From contig DAOVHI010000089.1 of the NCBI GenBank assembly GCA_030671985.1, positions 1-6,072 on the forward strand: a stretch of 6,072 bases of DNA. The letters are read 5' to 3'. Of this stretch, positions 1 to 6,072 are shown one piece after another. Position 1 is the stretch's first letter. Every line of letters begins with the position of its first letter. The notes under the pieces were generated by a model. It was not told the DNA's origin and did no database searches. It saw only the letters and a list, made by a program, of their open reading frames with translations. The translations under genes and the position numbers were made by a program. This DNA is from JAHJDO01 sp030671985 [NCBI: bacterium]. Its GTDB lineage: Bacteria; JAHJDO01.

Positions 1-1
1 A

Positions 2-601
2 ATGAAACAAATAGATAAAACTCCGACCGTTATTGTTTATTCCAGCGCAATGCCGCATAGCGAGTATGTCAAATATTATACACAGGGAAAACATGTAGTA
101 ACTTCTTTAATTAGAAATACGCATCCTCAGAATCTGGATTCACGCGCTAAAAATCGCAATAGAGTGCCTCATTTCATATCTAAACTGGAAGTTATAAAAA
201 AGGATCCTAATGCGTTCGGACTTTTCCTTGACCTTGATGGAAATATAACGGAAGGCATCGGTGCCAATATCTTTTTTGTCTTGGACGGCGTATTGTATAC
301 TCCTACAACAAAAAATATCCTGAATGGTATTAGCCGGCTGACTGTTATAGAACTGGCAGAGAAAATGAACATAAAGGTTGTAGAGAAAGACCTTGCTTTA
401 TACGATGCTTATAACGCAGAGGAAGCATTTTGGACAACCAGTTCATACTGTATTTTACCTATTTCCATGATTGACGGAAGAAAGATTGGCAATAAATATC
501 CGGGCAAATACGCAGGAAAATTGCTGGATACATGGAGCAAAGAAGTAGGTGTTGATATAGTTGGACAGGCTCAAAAATTTGCAAAACAAGGAAATAAATA
601 A
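2..601 (+). CDS. Class IV PLP aminotransferase (IlvE / D-amino-acid transaminase family), 5'-truncated
   Basis: Pyridoxal-phosphate aminotransferase of fold type IV, the family that includes branched-chain aminotransferase, D-amino-acid transaminase and 4-amino-4-deoxychorismate lyase. The 199 visible residues match the C-terminal two thirds of the usual 280-300 residues. The ATG at base 2 is therefore probably an internal Met, with roughly 90 residues lying upstream of the window. Counting from that Met, the candidate Schiff-base lysine is K50 in LDSRAKNRNR. The cofactor-binding Glu is E84 in ITEGIGANIFFV, followed by DGVLYTP, then GISR at 109-112, and the phosphate-site strand FWTTSSYCILPI near 143-154. 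No signal peptide is visible, so it is presumably cytosolic. The TAA stop lies 2 bp before the next ATG, suggesting cotranscription. Family assignment is firm. The substrate (branched-chain, D-amino acid or other) cannot be read from this fragment. Confidence 0.88.
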   Translation: MKQIDKTPTVIVYSSAMPHSEYVKYYTQGKHVVTSLIRNTHPQNLDSRAKNRNRVPHFISKLEVIKKDPNAFGLFLDLDGNITEGIGANIFFVLDGVLYTPTTKNILNGISRLTVIELAEKMNIKVVEKDLALYDAYNAEEAFWTTSSYCILPISMIDGRKIGNKYPGKYAGKLLDTWSKEVGVDIVGQAQKFAKQGNK

Positions 602-603
602 CA

Positions 604-1884
604 ATGAATATATTACTGATTATGCCTGACGCTCTTAGAGCCACCAACCTTGGCTGTTGTGGTTATTCTAAAAACACCTCTCCGTTTATGGATAAACTGG
701 CAAAAGAGGGAGTTGTGTTTAAAAATACAATTGCTCAAACTGCGCACACTCATCCTGGCGTGGTTTCTATTTATACAGGGCTTTATCCTACCACTCACTG
801 CCAACAAACGCCTAAAGACTTTGCTGCGTTTAAAGAAGTAGGCTGGAGCAAAGAATGGAGAAATACAGAAGTTAGAAAAAAATGGAAGGCGCCCCTCAAT
901 ATACTTAGAGAGAATGGCTATACAACAGGTGGAAAAGGTTCGTCATGCTGGTGGCCTCTGGGATACTTAATAGAAACAAATAAGATGTTAGATAAACTCA
1001 TGGGGGATAAGATAGGCAGGCCGTTCTTTATGATGTGCGTGCCGTATTACACCCATATTGCATACAACGCTGTTCCTGATTATGACAAACTGTTTTTGTC
1101 TGATGGTGACAAACTTACCGATAACTTCAAAAAATACATGGACATGGTAAAAACAACAGGGCATGGATATGTTTTAAATCCAAAACTTGTTGATAAAAAA
1201 TATCATGAAGCAAAAATCAACAAATCTGTATGGAAAGCATTTAGTTTTTTGCAGGAAGACAGACCATCTATGATGGCGCTGTATGATGGAGCAGTAAGAA
1301 ATCTGGATATGGAAGCAGAAAGATATGTAAAAAAACTGGAGGAATTAGGCATTTTAGATGATACGTTAATCATTATAACTCCAGATCATGGAGAAGAAAT
1401 ATTAGAAAGAGGATCTCTTGGTCATGCGTCCTGTTCAATGGCAGGGACACTATATGACGAGAATATAAGAACTCCTCTTATCATGAGATATCCGAAAGCA
1501 TTGCCGCAGGGCAAAGTAATAGAAACTCAGGTAAGTCAGGTAGACATAATGCCTACAATATTCGATATATTGGGTTATTCTATGCCGAAACTTACTGAAG
1601 GACATTCGCTCCTGCCGCTTATCAAAGGTGAAGACATTGATTTTGAAGAGGAGACGCATTGCGAAACAATAGTTTGCGGCATGCAGACTCTGGATTGGGA
1701 TAAAAGAATGAAATGGGCTGTCAGAACACCGCAATGGAAGCTCATATACAGCCAGGATACTAACGGCAATTATTACGAACTGTATAATCTAAAGAATGAT
1801 CCTGCAGAGAAAGTAAATCTTATCGATAAAGAGACAAAAATTGCAGACGAATTGAAAAAGAAACTTAGAAAAAGGGAAATTTAA
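604..1884 (+). CDS. Sulfatase-family hydrolase with Thr at the catalytic position (alkaline phosphatase superfamily)
   Basis: A 426-residue enzyme of the sulfatase/alkaline-phosphatase superfamily, complete from metal site to C-terminal subdomain. Visible landmarks are D9 in MPDALR followed by GCCGY (first metal Asp); TSPFMDKLAKEGVVF; THPGVVSIYTGLYP at 49-62; H151 before YNAVPDYDKL; TPDHGEE with D261 and H262; GHAS at 273-276; LYDENIRTPLI; VDIMPTIFDILG; and the C-terminal WKLIYS and ELYNLKNDPAE. True sulfatases have C/S-x-P-x-R, with the Cys or Ser converted to formylglycine. Here the site reads T49-H-P-G-V, so there is no residue to convert and the Arg is absent. Thr nucleophiles occur in phosphatase, phosphodiesterase and phosphotransferase members, so a phospho-ester substrate is at least as likely as a sulfate ester. 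The start of the protein is the first beta strand, not a signal peptide, and no membrane segment is seen, which suggests a cytosolic enzyme. AAGGA ends 11 nt before the ATG. Substrate unknown. Confidence 0.85.
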   Translation: MNILLIMPDALRATNLGCCGYSKNTSPFMDKLAKEGVVFKNTIAQTAHTHPGVVSIYTGLYPTTHCQQTPKDFAAFKEVGWSKEWRNTEVRKKWKAPLNILRENGYTTGGKGSSCWWPLGYLIETNKMLDKLMGDKIGRPFFMMCVPYYTHIAYNAVPDYDKLFLSDGDKLTDNFKKYMDMVKTTGHGYVLNPKLVDKKYHEAKINKSVWKAFSFLQEDRPSMMALYDGAVRNLDMEAERYVKKLEELGILDDTLIIITPDHGEEILERGSLGHASCSMAGTLYDENIRTPLIMRYPKALPQGKVIETQVSQVDIMPTIFDILGYSMPKLTEGHSLLPLIKGEDIDFEEETHCETIVCGMQTLDWDKRMKWAVRTPQWKLIYSQDTNGNYYELYNLKNDPAEKVNLIDKETKIADELKKKLRKREI

Positions 1885-1983
1885 ATAACTGCGAAGACAT
1901 AGATGAACTTGAAGTTTGTGAGATAGGAATAACATCTTCTCTTTGATTGTGTTTAATAAGATTTTTTGATATAAAGCTTACCT
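1885..1983 (+). other. 99-bp intergenic gap between the sulfatase-fold gene and dapF
   Basis: This is the longest non-coding stretch in the window. It contains a T6 run at 1962-1967 and an AT-rich segment just before dapF. No strong hairpin followed by a T-run is present, so no terminator is called. No open frame of useful length and no riboswitch-like structure were recognised. It is the most likely place for a new promoter, because the other gene junctions are overlaps or short gaps. Confidence 0.6.
1947..1975 (+). promoter_or_regulatory. Possible sigma-70-type promoter upstream of dapF
   Basis: A TTGTGT hexamer (1947-1952) and TATAAA (1970-1975) are separated by 17 bp. The -10-like box ends only 8 bp before the dapF ATG, so transcription would begin at or within a couple of bases of the start codon, giving a leaderless message. 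That would fit the absence of a Shine-Dalgarno sequence in front of dapF. AT-rich DNA yields such matches by chance, so this is weak. Confidence 0.25.
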
Positions 1984-2808
1984 ATGAACATTATTAAATT
2001 CACCAAAATGTGTGCAACAGGAAATGATTTTGTTGTGGTTGATAATCGGGATAAAATTATCGAAAACGCACACGCTTTTTCAAAGCATGTTTGCTCAAGA
2101 CGGTTTGGAATTGGCGCAGACGGAGTTTTGCTTTTAGAAGATTCTGAAAAGACTGATTTCAAAATGCGTATAATAAATGCTGACGGCACTGAAGCTGAAA
2201 TGTGCGGTAATGGAGCTCGATGTATTGTCAGGTTCGCGCAGCAATTGAAACTGTTCTCTAAAAGAGTCTGTTTTGAAACGATTGCGGGAATAATTGAGGC
2301 AGAAGCTGCTAACAACGATATCCGCTTAAAAATGAGTGATCCCCGCGATATGAAGCTTAATATAAAAATTGAGGTTAATGAGAAGAAACTAATTGTTCAT
2401 TACATAGATACCGGCGTTCCTCATACAATTTTATATTTTGATAACATTGAACAAGTTGACATTGTTTCTTTGGGCTCGCTTATTCGTTATCACGAGTATT
2501 TTGCCCCTAGAGGAACAAATGTTGATTTTGTATCTGTTAATAATGATAATTCTTTAAATATGAGGACATATGAAAGGGGCGTTGAAGGGGAAACTTATGC
2601 GTGTGGAACGGGCGCAGTTGCATCTACAGCGATTTCCAACGCATTAGGCAAAGTAAAAAATCTCACTTTGATTAATGTTAAAGGCGGCGAGCTAAAGGTC
2701 GACCTGCATTATAACAAAGGTGCTTTTTCTAACGTGTTTTTAGAAGGAGATACTCAGATAATATACAAAGGAGAACTGGTTTATGGAAACAGCCAAAAGA
2801 TTAGATAA
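1984..2808 (+). CDS. dapF: Diaminopimelate epimerase DapF
   Basis: Cofactor-independent racemase that converts LL-diaminopimelate to meso-diaminopimelate, the precursor of lysine and the third residue of DAP-type peptidoglycan. The protein is 274 residues, the normal length. Both halves of the two-cysteine active site are present: C74 in AEMCGNGARC and C207 in ETYACGTGAVAS, which act as the base/acid pair. Substrate-binding elements are ATGNDF near 11-16, N76, the RGTNVDFV stretch at 176-183 and ERG at 197-199. The pseudo-symmetric two-domain layout is intact. The chosen ATG gives the typical MNIIKFTKMCATGNDF start. No Shine-Dalgarno sequence precedes it (CTTACCT lies directly upstream), so initiation may be leaderless or rely on weak pairing. 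The last 26 bases overlap dapL, whose enzyme makes the DapF substrate. Confidence 0.97.
   Translation: MNIIKFTKMCATGNDFVVVDNRDKIIENAHAFSKHVCSRRFGIGADGVLLLEDSEKTDFKMRIINADGTEAEMCGNGARCIVRFAQQLKLFSKRVCFETIAGIIEAEAANNDIRLKMSDPRDMKLNIKIEVNEKKLIVHYIDTGVPHTILYFDNIEQVDIVSLGSLIRYHEYFAPRGTNVDFVSVNNDNSLNMRTYERGVEGETYACGTGAVASTAISNALGKVKNLTLINVKGGELKVDLHYNKGAFSNVFLEGDTQIIYKGELVYGNSQKIR
2768..2773 (+). promoter_or_regulatory. Ribosome binding site of dapL, inside dapF
   Basis: AAGGAG lies 9 nt before the ATG at 2783. It is the best Shine-Dalgarno match seen at any gene start in the window. It fixes the dapL start and shows that the 26-bp overlap with the dapF end is real and not a start-calling error. 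It allows translational coupling of the two genes. Confidence 0.75.
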
Positions 2809-3949
2809 TATTCCTCCATATCTGTTTATGGAATTACGCAATAAAATCGCAAAAGCAAAGGCTGATGGAATAGATGTTATAAGTCTTGCGATTGGAGACC
2901 CTGTTGAGCCGACTCCGAAACCTATAATTGATGAGTTGTGTAAAACTGCTTATATTTCGAAAAATCACCGCTACCCTACAGACGAAGAAAAGGGAATGTT
3001 TGAATTTAGAAAAGCTGTAAGCAAATGGTATGGGGCAAGATATCAAGTTAAACTTGACCCTGACAAAGAAATTATTAGTTTAATAGGCTCAAAGGAAGGC
3101 GTGCATCATTTTGCTATGGCTGTTGTAGATCCGCAGGATACTGTGCTTATGACGGATCCGGGATATCCGGCATACAGAGCCAATATCTTTCTTGCCGGAG
3201 CAAGCCCCTATAACGTTCCAATACTATTACAAAATAATTTTCTTCCTGTTCTTTCAGATATACCATCTGATATTGCAAAAAAAGCAAAGGCTTTTTATCT
3301 TAACTATCCAAATAATCCCACAGGAGCAGTTGCTACTAAAAAATTCTTTTCAGAACTGGTTGAGTTTGCAAAAGAATATGATATTGCAATATGTCATGAT
3401 AATCCTTACAGCGAGATTGTATTTGATGAACAGGAAAGACTAAGTTTTCTTTCTGTTGAAGGCGCTAAGGATGTTGGGATAGAGCTTAACTCTTTATCAA
3501 AACCATACAATATGACTGGCTGGCGTATAGGTATGGCAATGGGCAATCCTGATATAATAGCTGCAATGTCAAAAGTTAAAGAGAATGTGGATTCAGGCAT
3601 CTTTAATGCTGTCCAATATGCAGGAATAAAGGCATTGGAAGAGGAAACACAAAACATAGATAAAACACTTGATATCTACGAAAAAAGCCGAAAACTCGTA
3701 GTTGATACTTTAAATTCAATAGGCTGGAATTATACTCCTCCTAACGGAACGTTTTATTTATGGATACCTACGCTGAATGGAGAAAACTCTATTGATTTCG
3801 CCACAATGCTTTTTGAAAAAACATCCGTTGTTGTAGCCGCAGGAAGCGCTTATGGAAAATATGGCGAAGGATACATAAGAATCTCCCTTACAGTCTCTGA
3901 CAAACGGCTTCAAGAAGCCATGCAGCGAATTAAGAATGCGCTGAAGTAA
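2783..3949 (+). CDS. dapL: LL-diaminopimelate aminotransferase DapL
   Basis: Class I/II (fold type I) PLP aminotransferase, 388 residues. In the DapL pathway it converts tetrahydrodipicolinate directly to LL-diaminopimelate using glutamate, bypassing the acyl-intermediate steps of DapD/ArgD/DapE. Landmarks are SLAIGDPVEPTP at 34-45; HRYPTDEEKG; the IGSKEGVHHF segment at 101-110; DPGYPAY; NYPNNPTG at 174-181; D206-NPY, where the Asp pairs with the PLP ring nitrogen; the Schiff-base K240 in NSLSKPYNMTGWRIG; and R366 in YIRISLT for the substrate carboxylate. The GDP-x-x-PTP and GSKEG segments favour DapL over aspartate or alanine aminotransferases, and the adjacent dapF strongly supports this. 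A related aminotransferase with another substrate remains possible. The stop codon lies within a palindromic repeat (3946-3974). Confidence 0.9.
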   Translation: METAKRLDNIPPYLFMELRNKIAKAKADGIDVISLAIGDPVEPTPKPIIDELCKTAYISKNHRYPTDEEKGMFEFRKAVSKWYGARYQVKLDPDKEIISLIGSKEGVHHFAMAVVDPQDTVLMTDPGYPAYRANIFLAGASPYNVPILLQNNFLPVLSDIPSDIAKKAKAFYLNYPNNPTGAVATKKFFSELVEFAKEYDIAICHDNPYSEIVFDEQERLSFLSVEGAKDVGIELNSLSKPYNMTGWRIGMAMGNPDIIAAMSKVKENVDSGIFNAVQYAGIKALEEETQNIDKTLDIYEKSRKLVVDTLNSIGWNYTPPNGTFYLWIPTLNGENSIDFATMLFEKTSVVVAAGSAYGKYGEGYIRISLTVSDKRLQEAMQRIKNALK

Positions 3950-3974
3950 AGACGTTGCATTGCAATGTCTCTAC
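3946..3974. repeat. 29-nt palindromic element spanning the dapL stop codon
   Basis: Left arm GTAAAGACGTTGCA (3946-3959) and right arm TGCAATGTCTCTAC (3961-3974) flank a single central T at 3960. Of 14 opposed positions, 12 are Watson-Crick, one is a G-T wobble (3954/3966) and one is an A-C mismatch (3949/3971). As RNA it would fold into a hairpin with a small loop. No T-run follows on either strand, so it is not a normal intrinsic terminator. Repairing the mismatch would give arms beginning GTAGAGAC and ending GTCTCTAC. That resembles short dispersed palindromes I recall from cyanobacterial and other genomes, but I could not check this. Only one copy is in the window. Confidence 0.7.
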
Positions 3975-3992
3975 ATAACCAAAAAAAACTCT

Positions 3993-5357
3993 GTGAACAT
4001 AAGAAATAAGTCTATCACTGTTCTTGGTCTTGGAAAAAGCGGTTTTGCTGCTGCAAAGCTGGCTAAAAAAATGGGCGCAGACGTGTTTGCGAGTGACAAT
4101 TCTACGTCTGACGATATTAAAAAAAACAAAGATATTCTCACAGGCATCGGCATTGACGTAGAAATAGACGGGCATTCAGACAGAGTTTATAAAAATAAAA
4201 AGCTTATAATACTAAGCCCTGGTATTCCTCCGGATATTCCCATTCTTTGCAAGGCAAAGGAAGAGAATATTAAAGCAGTGAGTGAAATAGAGTTTGCATC
4301 TTGGTTCTCACTTGCAAAAATAATTGCCATAACAGGTACAAATGGAAAAACAACAACAACTATCCTTATTAAAAATATACTTAAAGAAGCCGGTTACAAT
4401 GCCGTTGTTGCAGGAAATATAGGAACTGCTCTATCTGAAAAAGTAGAATCCTTATCAAAATCAGATATTGTTGTTGCTGAAATCAGCAGTTTTCAACTGG
4501 AAACTATTACTAAATTCCGTCCCTTTATTTCTCTGGTTTTAAATATTACACCTGACCATCTTGATAGATATAAAAATATGACGAATTATATACATGCAAA
4601 ATCAATGATTTTCAAGAATCAAACCACTGAGAATTTCACTATTCTGAATTATGATGATCCCGTAGTGTCTGAATTTGAGAATACAACAAAAGCGCGTGTT
4701 TCGCTTTTTAGTAGAAAAACTCAAGAATGTAATGCTTTTATTAAAGATGAAAAGATGTTCATGAGGTCTTACGCAAAAGAGAAGGAGATATGCGGAGTTA
4801 ATGAATTAAAGATAAAAAGTAGACACAATCTGGAAAACATGCTTGCGACCATATGCGTAGCAGCTATATTTAAAGTTGATCCGGCAACAATAAAAAGCAC
4901 ATTAACTAAGTTCGTAGGATTCCCCCATAAAACAGAATTTGTTAATAAAATAAATAATGTTACATTTATCAATGATTCAAAAGCAACAAATGTTGACGCT
5001 ACTAAAGCAGCAATTGAAAATACCAAGGCTCCAATTATCCTCATTATGGGAGGAGTGCATAAGGGAGGCAGTTACATCTATTTGGAACAGCTGGTCAAAA
5101 ACAAGGTCAAACATCTTGTTGTAATGGGAAAAGCCAGAGATATAATAAAAAAGGATATCGGAGAACTGGTTCCATTAACATATGTTTATTCAATGGATGA
5201 TGCAGTGGAAAAAGCTTTCTCATTAGCCAATCCAAATGATACAATTTTGCTTTCTCCTGCATGCAGCAGTTTTGATATGTTTAAAAACTACATAGAACGA
5301 GGCAATCTCTTTAAGAAAGCTGTCAATACGTTAAAATCAAGAATAGAGCATGCGTAA
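3993..5357 (+). CDS. murD: UDP-N-acetylmuramoyl-L-alanine:D-glutamate ligase MurD
   Basis: Cytosolic ATP-dependent Mur ligase that adds D-Glu to UDP-MurNAc-L-Ala, just before MurE adds DAP. All three domains are present in 454 residues. The N-terminal UDP-binding domain has TVLGLGKSG (9-17) and LSPGIP. The central ATPase has ITGTNGKTTTT (113-123), AEISSFQLE (162-170), NITPDHLDRY (184-193), K203 in HAKSM (the lysine carbamylated in MurD) and RHNLENM. The C-terminal domain has GFPHKTEFV (309-317), NDSKATN (327-333), GGVHKGG and SPACSSFDMF. Two positions differ from common family motifs: HK where HR is usual, and GGVHK where GG-x-DK is usual. GTG 3993 is chosen because it gives MNIRNKSITVLG, a normal MurD N-terminus. 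An in-frame TTG at 3960 would add 11 residues but is the centre of the palindrome. Neither start has a good Shine-Dalgarno sequence. The 3' end overlaps ftsW by 8 bp. Confidence 0.95.
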   Translation: MNIRNKSITVLGLGKSGFAAAKLAKKMGADVFASDNSTSDDIKKNKDILTGIGIDVEIDGHSDRVYKNKKLIILSPGIPPDIPILCKAKEENIKAVSEIEFASWFSLAKIIAITGTNGKTTTTILIKNILKEAGYNAVVAGNIGTALSEKVESLSKSDIVVAEISSFQLETITKFRPFISLVLNITPDHLDRYKNMTNYIHAKSMIFKNQTTENFTILNYDDPVVSEFENTTKARVSLFSRKTQECNAFIKDEKMFMRSYAKEKEICGVNELKIKSRHNLENMLATICVAAIFKVDPATIKSTLTKFVGFPHKTEFVNKINNVTFINDSKATNVDATKAAIENTKAPIILIMGGVHKGGSYIYLEQLVKNKVKHLVVMGKARDIIKKDIGELVPLTYVYSMDDAVEKAFSLANPNDTILLSPACSSFDMFKNYIERGNLFKKAVNTLKSRIEHA

Positions 5358-6072
5358 ACAGAATATTGCATTGCTATCTGCCGTCTTCATCCTGATTGGC
5401 ATTGGAATAATAATGGTGTTCAATACAGCAGCTATGGTTGCTATATTGAGATTTAATAATTCCCTTTATTTTCTTGCACGCCATTTAATCCTGGCTTTTA
5501 TAGGACTTATATTTATGTTTATAAGTATGAATATTCGCTACGAGATGCTTAAAAAACTTGGAAAACCTTTTCTGGTTATAACAATTATTCTACTAATCAT
5601 GGTGTACCTTCCAAACATTGGCAGAGCTGCAGGAGGAGCTAGAAGATGGATCAGGATCGGACCATTAAGTATGCAGCCTTCAGAGCTTGCGAAACTTGTT
5701 ATGATTATGTATGCAGCTAATTTCTTAACCATAAAACAACACAATATCAAAGAATTCATAAGAGGTTTTCTGCCTCCAATGCTGGTATTAGGCTTAGTAT
5801 TAGCTCTAATAATAAAAAACGATCTTGGGTCATGTGTGCTTATCGCGGGAATTGTTTTGACAATGATGTTCATATCAGGCGCTCATATAAAGCATTTAGC
5901 AATCTTTTTTATCGCGTCCTTACCTGCCGTCTACATTGCAATTTGCACCTTTCCTTACCGCATGAAAAGAATAATGGTTTTCATGGATCCATGGAAGGAT
6001 CCTCTTGGAAAAGGATATCAAATCATCCAATCCTTGTACGCTCTAGGATCTGGAGGCTGGTGGGGGAAAGGA
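5350..6072 (+). CDS. ftsW: Peptidoglycan glycosyltransferase FtsW (SEDS family), 3'-truncated
   Basis: Integral membrane SEDS protein that polymerises lipid II into glycan strands at the division septum with a partner class B PBP. The frame is open from ATG 5350 to the last base, giving 241 residues of the usual 360-400. It has a short N-terminal tail (MRKQN), then hydrophobic segments near 6-31, 42-60, 73-88, 142-155, 160-176 and 183-200. Family signatures are GGARRWIRIGPLSMQPSEL (95-113), D158 in KNDLGS (the position of the conserved catalytic Asp), PYRMKRIMVFMDPWKDP and GKGYQIIQSLYALGSGGWWG. The YAANFL segment, PWKDP and GYQ-x-x-QSL favour FtsW over RodA, as does the position directly behind murD. 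The start codon lies within the last codons of murD (ATGCGTAA), indicating translational coupling. There is no clear Shine-Dalgarno sequence. Confidence 0.93.
   Translation, partial: MRKQNIALLSAVFILIGIGIIMVFNTAAMVAILRFNNSLYFLARHLILAFIGLIFMFISMNIRYEMLKKLGKPFLVITIILLIMVYLPNIGRAAGGARRWIRIGPLSMQPSELAKLVMIMYAANFLTIKQHNIKEFIRGFLPPMLVLGLVLALIIKNDLGSCVLIAGIVLTMMFISGAHIKHLAIFFIASLPAVYIAICTFPYRMKRIMVFMDPWKDPLGKGYQIIQSLYALGSGGWWGKG

Noticed and set aside
604-640. Hydrophobic N-terminus of the sulfatase-fold protein as a signal peptide
   Set aside because: MNILLIMPDALR is the first core beta strand leading to the metal-binding Asp D9, and lacks a positive n-region and a cleavage site.
1450-1769. Minus-strand open frames opposite the sulfatase gene, and similar ones opposite dapF, dapL, murD and ftsW
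   Set aside because: They lie wholly within strongly supported + strand genes, have no recognisable motifs and no ribosome binding sites, and read as antisense shadows.
1887-1946. Short in-frame peptide after the sulfatase stop (NCEDIDELEVCEIGITSSL), possibly a frameshifted former C-terminus
   Set aside because: It has no start codon, is under 25 codons, and the sulfatase already ends after a full C-terminal subdomain. There is no support for a frameshift.
1934-1967. ATCTT (1934-1938) and AAGAT (1958-1962) followed by T-run, as a terminator after the sulfatase gene
   Set aside because: The stem is only 5 AT-rich pairs around a 19-nt loop, too weak to be credible.
3946-3974. Palindrome read as an intrinsic terminator between dapL and murD
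   Set aside because: No T-run follows the hairpin on either strand, and the downstream murD/ftsW pair has no obvious promoter of its own in the 43-bp gap.
5363-5373. ATTGCATTGCT at the start of ftsW, resembling the palindrome centre
   Set aside because: Only about 9 bases are shared, without the flanking arms, and the site encodes the first ftsW residues, so chance is the simplest explanation.
5983-6002. Repeated GGATCC-like words near the window end
   Set aside because: They fall in the conserved DPWKDP codons of ftsW and are explained by Asp-Pro codon choice.

Overview
The window carries six protein genes, all on the + strand and closely packed. In order they are a class IV PLP aminotransferase (5' end cut by the window edge), a sulfatase/alkaline-phosphatase-superfamily hydrolase, dapF, dapL, murD and ftsW (3' end cut by the window edge). 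No RNA gene, CRISPR array, insertion sequence or phage gene is visible. The DNA is AT-rich by eye, with many A-runs and few GC-rich stretches.

Organism: DapF, DapL, MurD and FtsW together indicate a bacterium with meso-diaminopimelate peptidoglycan that makes DAP by the one-step LL-DAP aminotransferase route. That route is known from cyanobacteria, chlamydiae, spirochaetes, some deltaproteobacteria and Bacteroidota, and several uncultured phyla. The short spacers, mixed quality of ribosome binding sites and the fragmented mur/fts cluster would suit an uncultured lineage of the Omnitrophota/Elusimicrobiota kind. That placement is a guess; nothing here fixes the phylum.

Layout: 1-1884 holds the aminotransferase and the sulfatase-fold enzyme, separated by only 2 bp, so they are probably one transcript. 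A 99-bp gap (1885-1983) is the longest non-coding stretch and the likeliest place for a promoter. From 1984 to the window end runs a wall-synthesis block. dapF and dapL overlap by 26 bp. A 29-nt palindrome then spans the dapL stop codon and precedes murD, and murD and ftsW overlap by 8 bp.

How the genes work together: DapL makes LL-DAP from tetrahydrodipicolinate and DapF epimerises it to meso-DAP, for lysine and for MurE. MurD adds D-Glu to UDP-MurNAc-L-Ala just before MurE acts. FtsW polymerises finished lipid II at the septum. The block therefore joins late DAP synthesis to the mur/fts pathway, but murE, murF and mraY do not lie between dapL and murD. The most unusual items are the palindrome that supplies the dapL stop codon and the sulfatase-fold enzyme, which has Thr where true sulfatases have the formylglycine Cys. 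I see no convincing new multi-gene system.
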